A DNA stretch of 64,000 nucleotides from JBBDNC01 sp040877875 (GTDB lineage: Bacteria; Bacteroidota; Rhodothermia; Balneolales; Balneolaceae): NCBI GenBank assembly GCA_040877875.1, contig JBBDNC010000148.1, forward strand, positions 8,116 to 72,115, read 5' to 3'. The translations under genes and the position numbers were made by a program. This document shows, piece by piece, positions 43,176-52,908 of the stretch (position 1 is the stretch's first letter; each line of letters starts with the position of its first letter). The notes under the pieces were generated by a model, which did no database searches, had not been told where the DNA came from, and was given only the letters and a program-made list of their open reading frames with translations.

Positions 43176-45379
43176 TAGAATTCATAGCCTACCTGAAGTT
43201 CAAATAAAAAATTGTGTCTCCCGCTTCCCGACACGATCGCCTCAACAGGTCCGAGTACAGTCAGAATGCCGGCTGAAAGGCTGTAACCTGTTTTCAAATC
43301 AAGCTCCGTGACATTCCAATCCCATTTATCCATCGTATTCCCCGTATAGAGATCCAATCGAATAAATCGATGCCTGGCTATCTCGAATTGAATTCCTGCT
43401 GACAACATTTGAATGTTTCGCCCTGTCAGCTCGTATCGATGATAGCCACCAAACCTTATATATCCAATCTTCTCTTGTTGCCTGTTTAACGAATACCAGT
43501 AGCTCCAGGGCAGTTCCTCGCCATACGATCGGCCTGCATACAGCGTGTGTTGAATGGAGAGATTCTCCTGCAGGGGATACCACGCTTTCCAGTACAGATG
43601 TTGTTCATTAAAGGAGAGGGGGCTCAGGAATAGAGGGTCAGACAATGTCCCCTGTATAAACAAGCGATGTCCACGTGTCGGATAGGATCGGCGGTTATAG
43701 GAGTCGAGCCATAGAAGAGCGTAAAGGGCATGATGATCCTTATCTGAAAAAAGTAACTGTCCGGGGTTGATCTCCCGGGCAAAAGTAGTAAAATCTTTTC
43801 TAATACCTAACCCAAGCAAATAGGTGTTGTCAAGGAATGTACCTGTAAATAAATCCATTCGGAATAAGTGATGTGTCAGGCTCGATACCCTGTTTGCAGA
43901 TTCATAGTAATCTATTTCCTCTCCTTTGTATTGAAATTGAGACCGGAGTCCGTAGCGGGAGCGGACTCCGCCAAAATAAAGATATTCGGTCTGAAAACCG
44001 GTTTCCCGGCCAAGGCGCAGATCAAACCGAAGATTGGAGCCTCGATGAAGCAGGTTGCGAAATGCAGAATGTAATCTGATAGAAGCCTGTGTTTCATTTT
44101 CATAGCGGACCCCGACACGGAAAGAATCATCTGTATTTTCAATTACACGGAAATGCAGGTGGTATGATTCTGCATCACTATTCATCAAAATTCTGTACGT
44201 GATCAAATTAAAGAGCCGGGTACTGTACAGGCGGTTAATGGATTGTTCAATGATCTCGGATGTAATCCTGTCCCCTTCACTGATTTCAAGTTCCGTTCGG
44301 ATAAAATCACCGGGAATTTGGTCATTGCCACCAATTGTAATTTTACCGATCAGAAATGGATCCGGCTCCGGGACAGGTTCTTTTACCGTCCGATGTTCTG
44401 TTGTTTGATGTTCAGCTATTTTTTGAAGCTCATTCATCCATCGCCTGGTGGTTTGTTCCCCGATCCGAATAAAGTTTTCAGCCTGGTTGAAATCAACAAT
44501 ACTATATTCATCCAGTTCATCGATATCGATTACCAGATCAGCAAGTTTCTTTTGCCGGCTGATGTTGTCGGCTACTCTGAAATTCATCGTCTGATTCATG
44601 ATTGTAGCGATCGAGTTAAGCTCCTCTACCAGCCGCAGGGGAGTTGATACATCAATGGCAATCACATAGTCTGCTCCCATTTCGAGAACTTCCGTTACCG
44701 GCAGATTTCGAATAAATCCGCCGTCGATCAGAGTTCTCCCGTCTACAACATGGGGGATTAACAGGGATGGGAGCGAAATACTCGCCCGGATTGCATCCGG
44801 CAGGAATCCGGATCGGAATACAACAGCTTCTCCGGTTTCAAGATCTGTAGCTAATGTAGAAAATGGAATTTGAAACTCGGAAAAGTCATCCTTTTCATGA
44901 ACCGGCCAGGTATGCTTTGTGAGCCAGGTATAAATATTTTGGCCGGCAACCAGTCCGCTGGGTAGATTTATACCCCTTTCTGTTATCGGAAAGGAGACGA
45001 TAAACCGTTCATCGACTTCCTTTTCATACATAGACAGGAACGGACGATCCGGCCTGTCTGTAAATAGTTGTTCCCAATCTGTTGTGCCGGCAAGGTGTTC
45101 CAATTCATCAGGAGTGTACCCGATCGCATACAGGGCTCCGACAATACTGCCCATGCTCGTTCCCGTGATAAAATCAACTTCAATTCCCGCTTCTTCGATA
45201 ATCCTGAGAGCCCCGATATGGGCAATTCCCTTTGCTCCGCCGCCACTTAGAACCAGGCCGATTTTCGGATCTGGCTGAGAATCTTTTGGAAGCCCCTGCG
45301 CGGATATCCGAGCTGTAAGCGAACTAAGTACTCCGGTTACAAAAACAAGCAGGATAATATCCGTAAAACGATGATGCAT
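43175..45379 (-). CDS. Patatin-POTRA-barrel protein (PlpD-like, type Vd autotransporter)
   Basis: A 734-residue exported protein with three parts. The patatin lipase domain (about 38-270) has the oxyanion GGGAKG (46-51), nucleophile Ser75 in GTSMGS and the catalytic Asp in DGGFIRNLPV. A single POTRA-like domain follows (about 335-410, IGKITIGGNDQIPGDF and SINRLYSTRLFN). The remainder is a beta-barrel ending in the aromatic residue of ELQVGYEF, typical for BamA-assembled barrels. This is the layout of type Vd autotransporters such as PlpD. Phospholipase A activity, surface-exposed or released, is the likely role. It precedes the TPR gene. Confidence 0.88.
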   Translation of the reverse strand: MHHRFTDIILLVFVTGVLSSLTARISAQGLPKDSQPDPKIGLVLSGGGAKGIAHIGALRIIEEAGIEVDFITGTSMGSIVGALYAIGYTPDELEHLAGTTDWEQLFTDRPDRPFLSMYEKEVDERFIVSFPITERGINLPSGLVAGQNIYTWLTKHTWPVHEKDDFSEFQIPFSTLATDLETGEAVVFRSGFLPDAIRASISLPSLLIPHVVDGRTLIDGGFIRNLPVTEVLEMGADYVIAIDVSTPLRLVEELNSIATIMNQTMNFRVADNISRQKKLADLVIDIDELDEYSIVDFNQAENFIRIGEQTTRRWMNELQKIAEHQTTEHRTVKEPVPEPDPFLIGKITIGGNDQIPGDFIRTELEISEGDRITSEIIEQSINRLYSTRLFNLITYRILMNSDAESYHLHFRVIENTDDSFRVGVRYENETQASIRLHSAFRNLLHRGSNLRFDLRLGRETGFQTEYLYFGGVRSRYGLRSQFQYKGEEIDYYESANRVSSLTHHLFRMDLFTGTFLDNTYLLGLGIRKDFTTFAREINPGQLLFSDKDHHALYALLWLDSYNRRSYPTRGHRLFIQGTLSDPLFLSPLSFNEQHLYWKAWYPLQENLSIQHTLYAGRSYGEELPWSYWYSLNRQQEKIGYIRFGGYHRYELTGRNIQMLSAGIQFEIARHRFIRLDLYTGNTMDKWDWNVTELDLKTGYSLSAGILTVLGPVEAIVSGSGRHNFLFELQVGYEF

Positions 45380-45489
45380 AAGCCTGGATCATGGTGAAAT
45401 AACAGTACGGAACTTGCCGCCCTGATATGCCGGCAAGGAGAGCTTATTGAATGTTGGTTTGAATCAAGGATTTACGCTGTCAAGCCGAC

Positions 45490-45711
45490 TCAAATTTCAA
45501 ACCCCTCTTTCTCGAGAATCGAACGAACTTTTTCTGTGTGTGAACCTTGAATGACAATCTTTTTCCCCTCCGTATGCCCGCCGGCACCACATTGGGATTT
45601 AAGTTTTGAAGCCAGGTCTTCAATGACTTGCGGATTATGTTTGATATCCGAAATAATTGTAATCGGTTTACCTGTCCTGGGATTGCGTCCTTCTGTTATC
45701 TTGAGTTTCAT
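45490..45711 (-). CDS. SUI1/eIF1-like translation factor (YciH family)
   Basis: A 73-residue basic protein that matches the SUI1/eIF1 fold: VIEDLASKLKSQCGAGGHTEG followed by KIVIQGSHTEKVRSILEKEGF. The C-GAGGT-like loop and the final Q G.H...v...L...G pattern are the family signature. Bacterial YciH-type proteins bind the ribosome and may influence start-codon fidelity, but their physiological role is poorly understood. It is slightly shorter than E. coli YciH. It stands alone between the patatin gene and the nuo terminator. Confidence 0.88.
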   Translation of the reverse strand: MKLKITEGRNPRTGKPITIISDIKHNPQVIEDLASKLKSQCGAGGHTEGKKIVIQGSHTEKVRSILEKEGFEI

Positions 45712-45850
45712 AATGCGGAGTGTTTATCAGTGTAATCGTGGGTTCATGTGTAATGTACCGGGCAACGAATGAAGACATCATTTGAGTAGATAAGGAAAAG
45801 ATGAAAAGTACGTTCCCGGTTTCTTTCTTGATTCGCCTCCTTTAATCGAT

Positions 45851-45885
45851 TAAAAAAATGAGTCCGGCCGGGGGAGGCCGGACTC
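45851..45885 (-). terminator. Strong terminator after nuoH
   Basis: On the - strand, a perfect 10-bp stem, GAGTCCGGCC (arm at 45876-45885, complement arm 45860-45869) with a 6-base loop, is followed by a run of seven T residues (complement of 45852-45858). It lies 21 bases after the nuoH stop and closes the nuoA-H operon. Confidence 0.92.
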
Positions 45886-45906
45886 GGTTGAGAGCAGGTT
45901 AAATTC

Positions 45907-46908
45907 TTAACCGTACATAGCAAACAATACGGCAGCAATCACAATAAAATTGATAATACTGAGAGGAAGAAGCCGGCTCCATCCGAGATTCATTACCTGG
46001 TTATACTTGAATCTCGGGATCGTCCATCTTACCCAAATAAAGAGAAAGACAAAAAAGACGGTTTTTAGGGTAAATACTCCGATATCGAGCAAGGACTTGG
46101 CCGAACTGCTTAAATCCGGAAGCCAGTATCCCGCAAAAGGAAGATGGTAGCTTCCGAAAAAGAAGGTTGTGATCAACATTGAATTGATCACAACATGCAT
46201 ATATTCGGCGAGAAAGAACATTCCGAACTTCATGGAACTGTATTCAGTATGGAATCCACCTACCAGTTCCTGTTCCGCCTCAACGAGATCAAACGGGGTA
46301 CGGTTCGACTCGGCAAATGCAGCGATGATAAAGATCACCGCACCGATCGGGTTTAAAAATACAAACCACCAGGTTTCCTGCGATGCGGCAATATCCACAA
46401 CGCTCAACGAACCGACAAACAGGACGACCGAGGCAAGGGCCATTCCAAGCGGCAGTTCATAACTGATCATCTGTGCAGCAGCCCGTAACCCCCCCAGGAG
46501 TGAATATTTTGAGTTGGAAGACCATCCACCCAGTGTAACACCATAGACCCCGAGAGAAGCGGCTGCCAGCAGATATAGAACACCTGCGTTAATGTCAGTA
46601 ACAAATACGGTTTCTCCAAAAGGGATCACTGCAACGGTTAACAGGGCCGTAAATACAGGAATCATCGGTGCAACAGTATGTACAAATCGGTTGCCCTGCA
46701 CCGGGGTAACATCTTCCTTTAGCAGTAATTTTACGACATCGGCCAACGGTTGAAACAGCCCGAGAGGCCCAACCCGGTTCGGTCCGATCCGGTCCTGAAT
46801 GAATGCAGCAATCCGGCGTTCAGCATAGACGGTCAGTGCAGCCGAATTAAGTACCATGAAGAGTGCGGTTCCTAAAACGATGTATGAATTGATTTCGGCC
46901 TCAGCCAT
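45907..46908 (-). CDS. nuoH: NADH-quinone oxidoreductase subunit H
   Basis: Membrane subunit at the junction between the peripheral and membrane arms of complex I, forming part of the quinone chamber. The 333-residue protein has about eight spans and the conserved YAERRIAAFIQDRIGPNRVGP loop near the N-terminus, QPLADVVKLLLKED, and EAEQELVGGFHTEYSSMKFG with the essential acidic residues. It is directly abutted to nuoG with no gap. A strong terminator follows immediately, so nuoI and the later membrane subunits are not co-transcribed here. Confidence 0.95.
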   Translation of the reverse strand: MAEAEINSYIVLGTALFMVLNSAALTVYAERRIAAFIQDRIGPNRVGPLGLFQPLADVVKLLLKEDVTPVQGNRFVHTVAPMIPVFTALLTVAVIPFGETVFVTDINAGVLYLLAAASLGVYGVTLGGWSSNSKYSLLGGLRAAAQMISYELPLGMALASVVLFVGSLSVVDIAASQETWWFVFLNPIGAVIFIIAAFAESNRTPFDLVEAEQELVGGFHTEYSSMKFGMFFLAEYMHVVINSMLITTFFFGSYHLPFAGYWLPDLSSSAKSLLDIGVFTLKTVFFVFLFIWVRWTIPRFKYNQVMNLGWSRLLPLSIINFIVIAAVLFAMYG

Positions 46909-48669
46909 TCAATTGTCAGTTTTTAATGAGTTGATTTTTTCTTTTGCCAGATCGAGTTGAATGCCCAGTTCTTCGTCCATACGCTGATAACTGACATTTT
47001 CAAATACCGGGATTGTATCGGAAATTTCTTCCATGATTTCGCGACCTCCCTCTTCATAGGTGATATCCAGCCCAATCTTCTCACCCAGCAAGTGCATAAA
47101 ATCCCAAAGCGGTAGACAGTCTACTTTATTTTCCTCGCTTACCCAATTGTCAAAACTTGTACCATATCGGTCAAGTCGTCCCTCTGACATTTCAAGGTTG
47201 AGCCGGCGGTTTGTGTATCGGGTCTCTTTTGCCGGGAAAGTTCGCTGGATCCGTCCGTCTATATTCACGTAACTCGCGGCGTGTTCGACGCAAGTGGTAA
47301 TCGGAATCAGTAAATCCGCTGTTCGGGTGGTTTCACTCTCGTTCGTGGCAAATACCACCGTGTATTTGTCATCCAGATCTTCTGTGACGAGGACGTTCCG
47401 ATCAATCAAATGATCCGAAAGCAGGATGACCATGCGGATCTTCTTGGATGTCACAAGTTTTTTAAATTTCTGATTCGTCGCTTTTTCAACTCCCGTAAGT
47501 TCTGTGCCAAGAGCATTCGGAGCCTGATCATCCGATAATAGAAATTCGTCGCCGGCCCCTTCCTCAATGTGAGGGGTAAAGACTGGGTCGGGAAGTCCCA
47601 GCAAGTTGCTGAATTTGTTGAGAATATAGTTCTCCTCTACGGAAGCGTGAGGACTCCCGATGAGTAAAATCTCGTTGCGATCAAACCGTTCAATCTGTTC
47701 GGACAATGTTTCAAATGCATTATTCCAGGAAGTTTTAATCTGTTCCTGATCGTTGTCAATCCGAATAGAAGGACGTGAGACCCTGTTTTCGTTAAATGTG
47801 GTATAATGCATACGGCCTGCATCCGGCATCCAGTAGTCGTTGACTTCCGGATTATACCGGGGAGTAATTCGCAATATGAGATTGTCGCGGGTCCATAGGT
47901 CGATATTACATCCCTTACCGTTACTGACATCAATGCCAGGAGTTTGATTCATTTCCCAGACTCTGGCACGAAACCGGAAATCAGCGGAAGTCAGAGCGCC
48001 TACCGGACAAATGTCTACGGTATTTAGTGAATAGGGGTCGTCAAATGTTTCACCCGGCATGGTAGTCGGGTAGTTTTTATCTCCGCGCTTGGTAATGGTG
48101 AGTTGGTGTGTTTCGCTGATTTCCTCGGTGAAACGTGTACACCGGGTACAGTTGATACAACGTTCTGCATCCAGTACTACACGGGGACCGAGTCGGACCC
48201 GCTTGGGTTTGTGAACCTTGTTGACTTCAAACCGACTGCCTTCCGGGCCGAATTTATAAGTCTGGATCTGCAGGGGACATTCACCGGCCTGGTCACAAAT
48301 CGGACAGTCGAGAGGATGATTGATCAGAATCAGTTCAAGGTTGTCTTTTTGAGCTCGTTCTACGAGTTCATCCGTTTCCTGGGTTTTGACGACCATGCCG
48401 TCTGAAACAACCGTATTACAGGCTGTCTGAAGCTTCGGGAACCAGCGTATGACGCGTTCACCGTTTTCATCGAGTTCAAATTCGCCGGTTTCACGGTCCT
48501 GGACCGGCTGGCCGACTTTGACCATGCACTGACGGCAGTTTGCAGGAACCGACATGGAGGGATGATAACAGAAGTAGGGAACATCCAGTCCCTGATCCAT
48601 TATAAACTGGAGTAAACGGGGGCTTCCCTCAAATTCAAAACGTTTATTGTCTATAAATACTTCCGGCAT
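46909..48669 (-). CDS. nuoG: NADH-quinone oxidoreductase subunit G (short form)
   Basis: Electron-transfer subunit of complex I. The 586-residue protein keeps the N-terminal [2Fe-2S] cysteines (FCYHPSMSVPANCRQC), the His-Cys3 cluster motif HPLDCPICDQAGEC, a CINCTRC cluster motif and DICPVGAL. The molybdopterin-oxidoreductase-like part after about residue 220 is present but shortened and lacks obvious cofactor-binding signatures, as is common in NuoG. It is much shorter than E. coli NuoG (about 900). Start ATG at 48669; an 81-base gap with a short repeat separates it from nuoF. Confidence 0.92.
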   Translation of the reverse strand: MPEVFIDNKRFEFEGSPRLLQFIMDQGLDVPYFCYHPSMSVPANCRQCMVKVGQPVQDRETGEFELDENGERVIRWFPKLQTACNTVVSDGMVVKTQETDELVERAQKDNLELILINHPLDCPICDQAGECPLQIQTYKFGPEGSRFEVNKVHKPKRVRLGPRVVLDAERCINCTRCTRFTEEISETHQLTITKRGDKNYPTTMPGETFDDPYSLNTVDICPVGALTSADFRFRARVWEMNQTPGIDVSNGKGCNIDLWTRDNLILRITPRYNPEVNDYWMPDAGRMHYTTFNENRVSRPSIRIDNDQEQIKTSWNNAFETLSEQIERFDRNEILLIGSPHASVEENYILNKFSNLLGLPDPVFTPHIEEGAGDEFLLSDDQAPNALGTELTGVEKATNQKFKKLVTSKKIRMVILLSDHLIDRNVLVTEDLDDKYTVVFATNESETTRTADLLIPITTCVEHAASYVNIDGRIQRTFPAKETRYTNRRLNLEMSEGRLDRYGTSFDNWVSEENKVDCLPLWDFMHLLGEKIGLDITYEEGGREIMEEISDTIPVFENVSYQRMDEELGIQLDLAKEKINSLKTDN

Positions 48670-48675
48670 CTTTTT

Positions 48676-48709
48676 CAGTTGTCAGTTAACAATTATCAGT
48701 AAACAATTT
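48676..48709. repeat. Degenerate short repeats between nuoF and nuoG
   Basis: TCAGTT, GTCAGTTAACA and ATCAGTAAACA occur one after another with about 8-12-base spacing. They resemble the AGTGAACAGT copies at 56672-56737, suggesting the same kind of dispersed intergenic repeat. Confidence 0.35.
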
Positions 48710-48750
48710 CGAGCTATTTAAACCAGCTCTGGATGATTCGTCCGATCTCA

Positions 48751-50034
48751 CTACGCCACAGCATGAACCGATTTTTTGCAACGTGCTTCAAATTCATCGC
48801 GGAAGCGGTTGATCGTATGACGTACAGGCCAGGCAGCAGCATCCGCAAGGGCGCAAATCGTACGGCCTTCCATTTGTGTGGTCAGATCGAGCAACAGGTC
48901 CAGATCCTTGACTTCGCCTTCACCGTTTTTAATTCTCAACAATATTTTTTCAAGCCATCCGGTACCTTCCCTGCAGGGGGTGCACTGCCCGCAGGATTCA
49001 TGGTGATAAAAGTGGGCAATTCGCCACAGAAGATCTACCATGTCGGTATCTTCATCTATAACCACCATGCCGGCAGTGCCCAGCATGGAACCGGCACTAC
49101 GCAAAGATTCACTATCCATTGAAACGTCGTCCAATTGATCGGCTCGAAGAACAGGAGTGGATGATCCGCCGGGAATGACCGCTTTTAATTTCTTTCCATT
49201 TTTAATACCGCCCGCCACTTCATGAATCAGGTCAAGGACCGGTACCCCTGAAGGGTATTCATAGACTCCCGGTTTATTAACATGCCCGGAAATACCGTAA
49301 AGAATCGGGCCGGGATGATTTTCAGCTCCGATATTTTTAAACCATGAGGACCCATTATTGATCACAGATGGAACATTGGTAAGGGTTTCAATATTGTTGA
49401 TGGTTGTTGGCCGGCCCCACAAACCTTTTTGGGCCGGAAAGGGGGGTTTGACCCTGGGATAACCACGTTTGCCTTCGAGCGATTCCAGCATGGCGGTTTC
49501 TTCCCCGCAGATATAGGCACCGGCTCCCGTATAGGTATAAAAGTTAACACTGAAGTCACTCCCAAAAATATTTTTGCCGATAAACCCCTGATCATAGGCA
49601 TCGGAAAGAGCTTTCTCCATCATTTGAATCCAGGAGAGATATTCCCCCCGGATGTATACATAAATAGAAGTACACCGCATGGCATATGCAGCAATCAGGG
49701 CACCTTCAATAAACAGATGGGGATTGTATTCAAAAATCTTTCGGTCCTTAAATGTTCCCGGTTCCGACTCATCACCGTTGCAGACCAGGTATCGGGGCCC
49801 CCCGTCAGGTTCCGGCATAAATGACCACTTCAACCCGGCATTGAAACCGGCACCACCCCGTCCGCGAATATTGGCTTCCTTTACCTCGTCTACCACGGAT
49901 TTTGGGGTCCAGTCATCGCTTACTACTTTCTTCAGCGCCTCGTAACCTCCATTTTTAATATACACATCGATCTTGTGGAGGTCCGGGATATCAGGTATAA
50001 TTTTCGGTTTGTATGATCTCCAGTCTGCAGCCAT
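48751..50034 (-). CDS. nuoF: NADH-quinone oxidoreductase subunit F
   Basis: NADH- and FMN-binding subunit of complex I. The 427-residue protein has the glycine-rich NADH motif RGRGGAGFNAGLKW, FMN-contact segments (NGDESEPGTFKDR, GAGAYICGEETAM) and the N3 cluster cysteines ESCGQCTPCREG with the final Cys in ICALADAAAWP. Length fits the family. It lies 19 bases downstream of nuoE. Confidence 0.96.
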   Translation of the reverse strand: MAADWRSYKPKIIPDIPDLHKIDVYIKNGGYEALKKVVSDDWTPKSVVDEVKEANIRGRGGAGFNAGLKWSFMPEPDGGPRYLVCNGDESEPGTFKDRKIFEYNPHLFIEGALIAAYAMRCTSIYVYIRGEYLSWIQMMEKALSDAYDQGFIGKNIFGSDFSVNFYTYTGAGAYICGEETAMLESLEGKRGYPRVKPPFPAQKGLWGRPTTINNIETLTNVPSVINNGSSWFKNIGAENHPGPILYGISGHVNKPGVYEYPSGVPVLDLIHEVAGGIKNGKKLKAVIPGGSSTPVLRADQLDDVSMDSESLRSAGSMLGTAGMVVIDEDTDMVDLLWRIAHFYHHESCGQCTPCREGTGWLEKILLRIKNGEGEVKDLDLLLDLTTQMEGRTICALADAAAWPVRHTINRFRDEFEARCKKSVHAVA

Positions 50035-50053
50035 GATCCAATCTTCTGGTTAT

Positions 50054-50590
50054 TTAATTTTCTTCTGTTTGGTGCTGTGGCATTTTATTCGATTCAAACT
50101 CCGGCAAAGTGTTATCGCGTAATCCCTCGATCACGGCGTCAATTTTTTCTGGAGTAAGATGATTGACATATCGTTCATTGGAAATTTGCATCATCGGTGC
50201 ATACCCGCAAGCCCCGAGGCATTCTACCTGCTGAAGGGAAAACATACCGTCATCGGTGGTTTCACCGGACTGAATGCCGAGCTTTTCTTCCAAATAATGT
50301 AATACGTCATATCCGCCACATAATTGGCAGCTCAGACAGGTACATACATCCAGTACATACTTGCCTTTTTCCTCTTTGTAATATTGGGTGTAAAACTCAG
50401 CCACTCCGTGGACGTGAGCTTCCGGCAAACCAAGGGTCTTGGCGACCAGTTTCTGCACTTCCGGCTTTACATGGCCGTACTTGTTTTGTGCAAGCCACAA
50501 GACTGGGAGTGTTGCCGGTTTTACTTCCGGGAACTTTGCCTTGATTCTTTCAATCTGATGGAGTTCTTCTTTTGTAAATTCGTATTTCAT
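50054..50590 (-). CDS. nuoE: NADH-quinone oxidoreductase subunit E
   Basis: Thioredoxin-like [2Fe-2S] subunit (cluster N1a) of the NADH dehydrogenase module. The 178-residue protein has an N-terminal helical part ending EFYTQYYKEEKG, the first cysteine pair in VCTCLSCQLCGG, and the second pair in QVECLGACGYAPMM. Length is normal. It follows nuoD by five bases, and the C-terminal tail (about 155-178) is hydrophilic and probably disordered. Confidence 0.94.
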   Translation of the reverse strand: MKYEFTKEELHQIERIKAKFPEVKPATLPVLWLAQNKYGHVKPEVQKLVAKTLGLPEAHVHGVAEFYTQYYKEEKGKYVLDVCTCLSCQLCGGYDVLHYLEEKLGIQSGETTDDGMFSLQQVECLGACGYAPMMQISNERYVNHLTPEKIDAVIEGLRDNTLPEFESNKMPQHQTEEN

Positions 50591-50595
50591 ATCGT

Positions 50596-51888
50596 TTATT
50601 TGTCAGCTTCTCCCATTACAGGGTCAATCCCCCCGATGATCACCACCGTATCGGCTACCATTTCACCATCCAGAATATTCTCCAGAACCTGTAAGTTCGT
50701 GAATGAAGGTGAATTGATTTTCAGTCGCCAGGGGTGACCCGTTCCGTCACTTTGTATAAAATATCCAAGTTCACCTTTGGGACCTTCGACCGCATGATAT
50801 GCTTCGGCTCCTTCCGGCGGACAAATCCCGGTATCGGTCATCATAAAATCATGAATCATTCCTTCCATGGAATAATAAACTTCATCTTTGGAAGGGTAGG
50901 CCTGTTTCGCATTATCGGTACGGACCGGGCCTTTGGGCAATTTATCCAGGCACTGATTGATAATCCGGATACTTTCATGCATCTCTTCCATCCGGACGTA
51001 ATATCGTGATAGGTTGTCTCCCTCCAGACGAGTCGGGACTTCAAATTCCACTTCATCGTAACGGGCGTATGGGCTGAACGTACGAATATCGTAAGCATAG
51101 CCGGAAGCCCGCAATACCGGCCCGGTCGCCCCGATCTGGAGAGCATCTTCCGTGCGCAGGACCCCGACATTTTCATTCCGATCATAAAAGATACGGTTGC
51201 GGTCCAGTAGTTTATGGTAGTCTTTCAATTCCTTCGGGAACTCATTCGCAAATTCCTTGATCATTCCCATGGCATCTCCGGTAATGTCATTGGCAACTCC
51301 GCCGATCCGGGCATGGGAGACGGTAAAACGGTGACCGGTCAACTGGTCCATGATATCATATATCATCTCTCTTTGGCGAAACGTCCATATAAAAAAGGAG
51401 ACGGCCCCGGCATCCATCACCATGGTTCCGAGCCAAAGCAGGTGCGAAGAAATTCTGGCAAGTTCGCAGCCTATCATCCGGATATAATGAGCACGCTCGG
51501 GAACTTCTACATTGGCTATTTTTTCAACGGCACAACAGAGCGCTACATTATTACTATAGGGAGAAAGGTAGTCCATGCGGTCCGTATAGGGCATAAACTC
51601 CTGGTAAGTCTTGTTTTCAGCAATTTTTTCAACTCCCCGGTGCAAATATCCGATATCGATCTTGGTCTTTTCAATGGTTTCCCCTTTCAGTTGTAAAACC
51701 AGGCGAAGCACTCCGTGAGTTGCAGGATGCTGAGGTCCCATGTTCAGGACCATTTTGGCGTTTAGCGGATCTCCTTCATCCAGTTCTTCAATGGTAGTAT
51801 GCTTGTCCTCAAGACTTTGATAGAGACTTCTTTGGTGTTCTTTAAAAAATTTGGGATCAACCTTTGATTGTATATCAAATAATTTCAT
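50596..51888 (-). CDS. nuoD: NADH-quinone oxidoreductase subunit D
   Basis: The 49-kDa quinone-site subunit of complex I, derived from hydrogenase large subunits. The 430-residue protein has the conserved MGPQHPATHGVLRL segment, which lines the quinone pocket, IGYLHRGVEK, the long central helices with RISSHLLWLGT and RIGGVANDI, and a C-terminal GGIDPVMGEADK. Separate nuoC and nuoD genes show there is no CD fusion. It lies 14 bases after nuoC. Confidence 0.96.
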   Translation of the reverse strand: MKLFDIQSKVDPKFFKEHQRSLYQSLEDKHTTIEELDEGDPLNAKMVLNMGPQHPATHGVLRLVLQLKGETIEKTKIDIGYLHRGVEKIAENKTYQEFMPYTDRMDYLSPYSNNVALCCAVEKIANVEVPERAHYIRMIGCELARISSHLLWLGTMVMDAGAVSFFIWTFRQREMIYDIMDQLTGHRFTVSHARIGGVANDITGDAMGMIKEFANEFPKELKDYHKLLDRNRIFYDRNENVGVLRTEDALQIGATGPVLRASGYAYDIRTFSPYARYDEVEFEVPTRLEGDNLSRYYVRMEEMHESIRIINQCLDKLPKGPVRTDNAKQAYPSKDEVYYSMEGMIHDFMMTDTGICPPEGAEAYHAVEGPKGELGYFIQSDGTGHPWRLKINSPSFTNLQVLENILDGEMVADTVVIIGGIDPVMGEADK

Positions 51889-51902
51889 GATCTGTGATTC
51901 GG

Positions 51903-52415
51903 TTACTCCGTGTCTGGGGTTGTACTTGGCAACTCGATAGAACCCGGAATGCCTAATAAGGGGAATTCCTTGCGAAGGGGAAAGTAGCGATAATCTTCAG
52001 GCATATAGATGCGTCTGGGGTCGGGATGATTTTTAAATCGAATACCGAACATGTCGTATACCTCCCGTTCGAACCAGTTGGCCGCTTTCCAAACCTGGCA
52101 AACCGTGTCAATTTCAGGATTCTCTTCCTCAAGCCATACTTTTACAAACAAACGCTGCCGGTCCCGCAGGGACAGTAAATTATAGATTACTTCAAATCGT
52201 TCGTCGCTCGTATAGCGGTCGGCCCCGAATATATCGGAGAGGTAAATGTAACGGTGTTCATCATGAAGATACCGGGCAATTTCAACGATGGAGTCGGCAT
52301 CGACCCGGATAAAAGTATCACCGGTTGATGAATAGATATTAAGAATGTGATCGGGGAATTTATCCGTGAGTCCGTCGACTGTTTTTTGTAAAGCGTCTGA
52401 GAGTTGTAGTTCCAT
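51903..52415 (-). CDS. nuoC: NADH-quinone oxidoreductase subunit C
   Basis: The 30-kDa peripheral subunit of complex I. The 170-residue protein has the family signature WFEREVYDMFGIRFKNHPDP followed by RRIYMPEDYRYFPLRKEFPL. It lacks cofactors. It starts one base after the nuoB stop, and its N-terminal part (about 1-90) is the less conserved alpha/beta domain. Confidence 0.95.
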   Translation of the reverse strand: MELQLSDALQKTVDGLTDKFPDHILNIYSSTGDTFIRVDADSIVEIARYLHDEHRYIYLSDIFGADRYTSDERFEVIYNLLSLRDRQRLFVKVWLEEENPEIDTVCQVWKAANWFEREVYDMFGIRFKNHPDPRRIYMPEDYRYFPLRKEFPLLGIPGSIELPSTTPDTE

Positions 52416-52416
52416 G

Positions 52417-52899
52417 TCAGGTGTCCAGCATGACTGAGTGTTCGGTTCGAATTTTATCCTGGATCTTCATCAGGGCATGAAGGAGGGCATCCGGACGGGG
52501 AGGGCATCCCGATATATAAGCATCCACAGGGAGAAAATTATCAACTCCCTGCACCACACCGTAGCATCGGTGCATTCCACCTGTGGAAGCACAGGCCCCC
52601 ATCGCAATACACCACTTTGGGTCGGGCATTTGATCCCAGATTCTTCGAATAGCGTGCGACATTTTATAGCTGCACCAACCTGCTACAATCATTACGTCAC
52701 TTTGTCGGGGAGAAAATCTCATAACTTCAGACCCGAAACGAGAAGCGTCGTAGCGAGGCCCGGCAAATGCCATCATTTCAATTGCACAACATGCCAACCC
52801 CATGGGCATGGGCCACGCGGCATTTGAACGGGCCCAGTTTACAAGGGAGTCCACTCGTGATGTAAAATATCCTTCGCCCAGTGCGCTTTCTATTCCCAT
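52417..52899 (-). CDS. nuoB: NADH-quinone oxidoreductase subunit B
   Basis: Holds the terminal [4Fe-4S] cluster N2 of complex I. All four ligands are visible in a 160-residue protein: the tandem cysteines in LACCAIEMM, the third in MGACASTGG and the fourth in ISGCPPRPDALL. The quinone-site loop AGPRYDASRFGSEV is also intact. It begins nine bases after nuoA. Confidence 0.96.
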   Translation of the reverse strand: MGIESALGEGYFTSRVDSLVNWARSNAAWPMPMGLACCAIEMMAFAGPRYDASRFGSEVMRFSPRQSDVMIVAGWCSYKMSHAIRRIWDQMPDPKWCIAMGACASTGGMHRCYGVVQGVDNFLPVDAYISGCPPRPDALLHALMKIQDKIRTEHSVMLDT

Positions 52900-52908
52900 T
52901 GTAAGATG

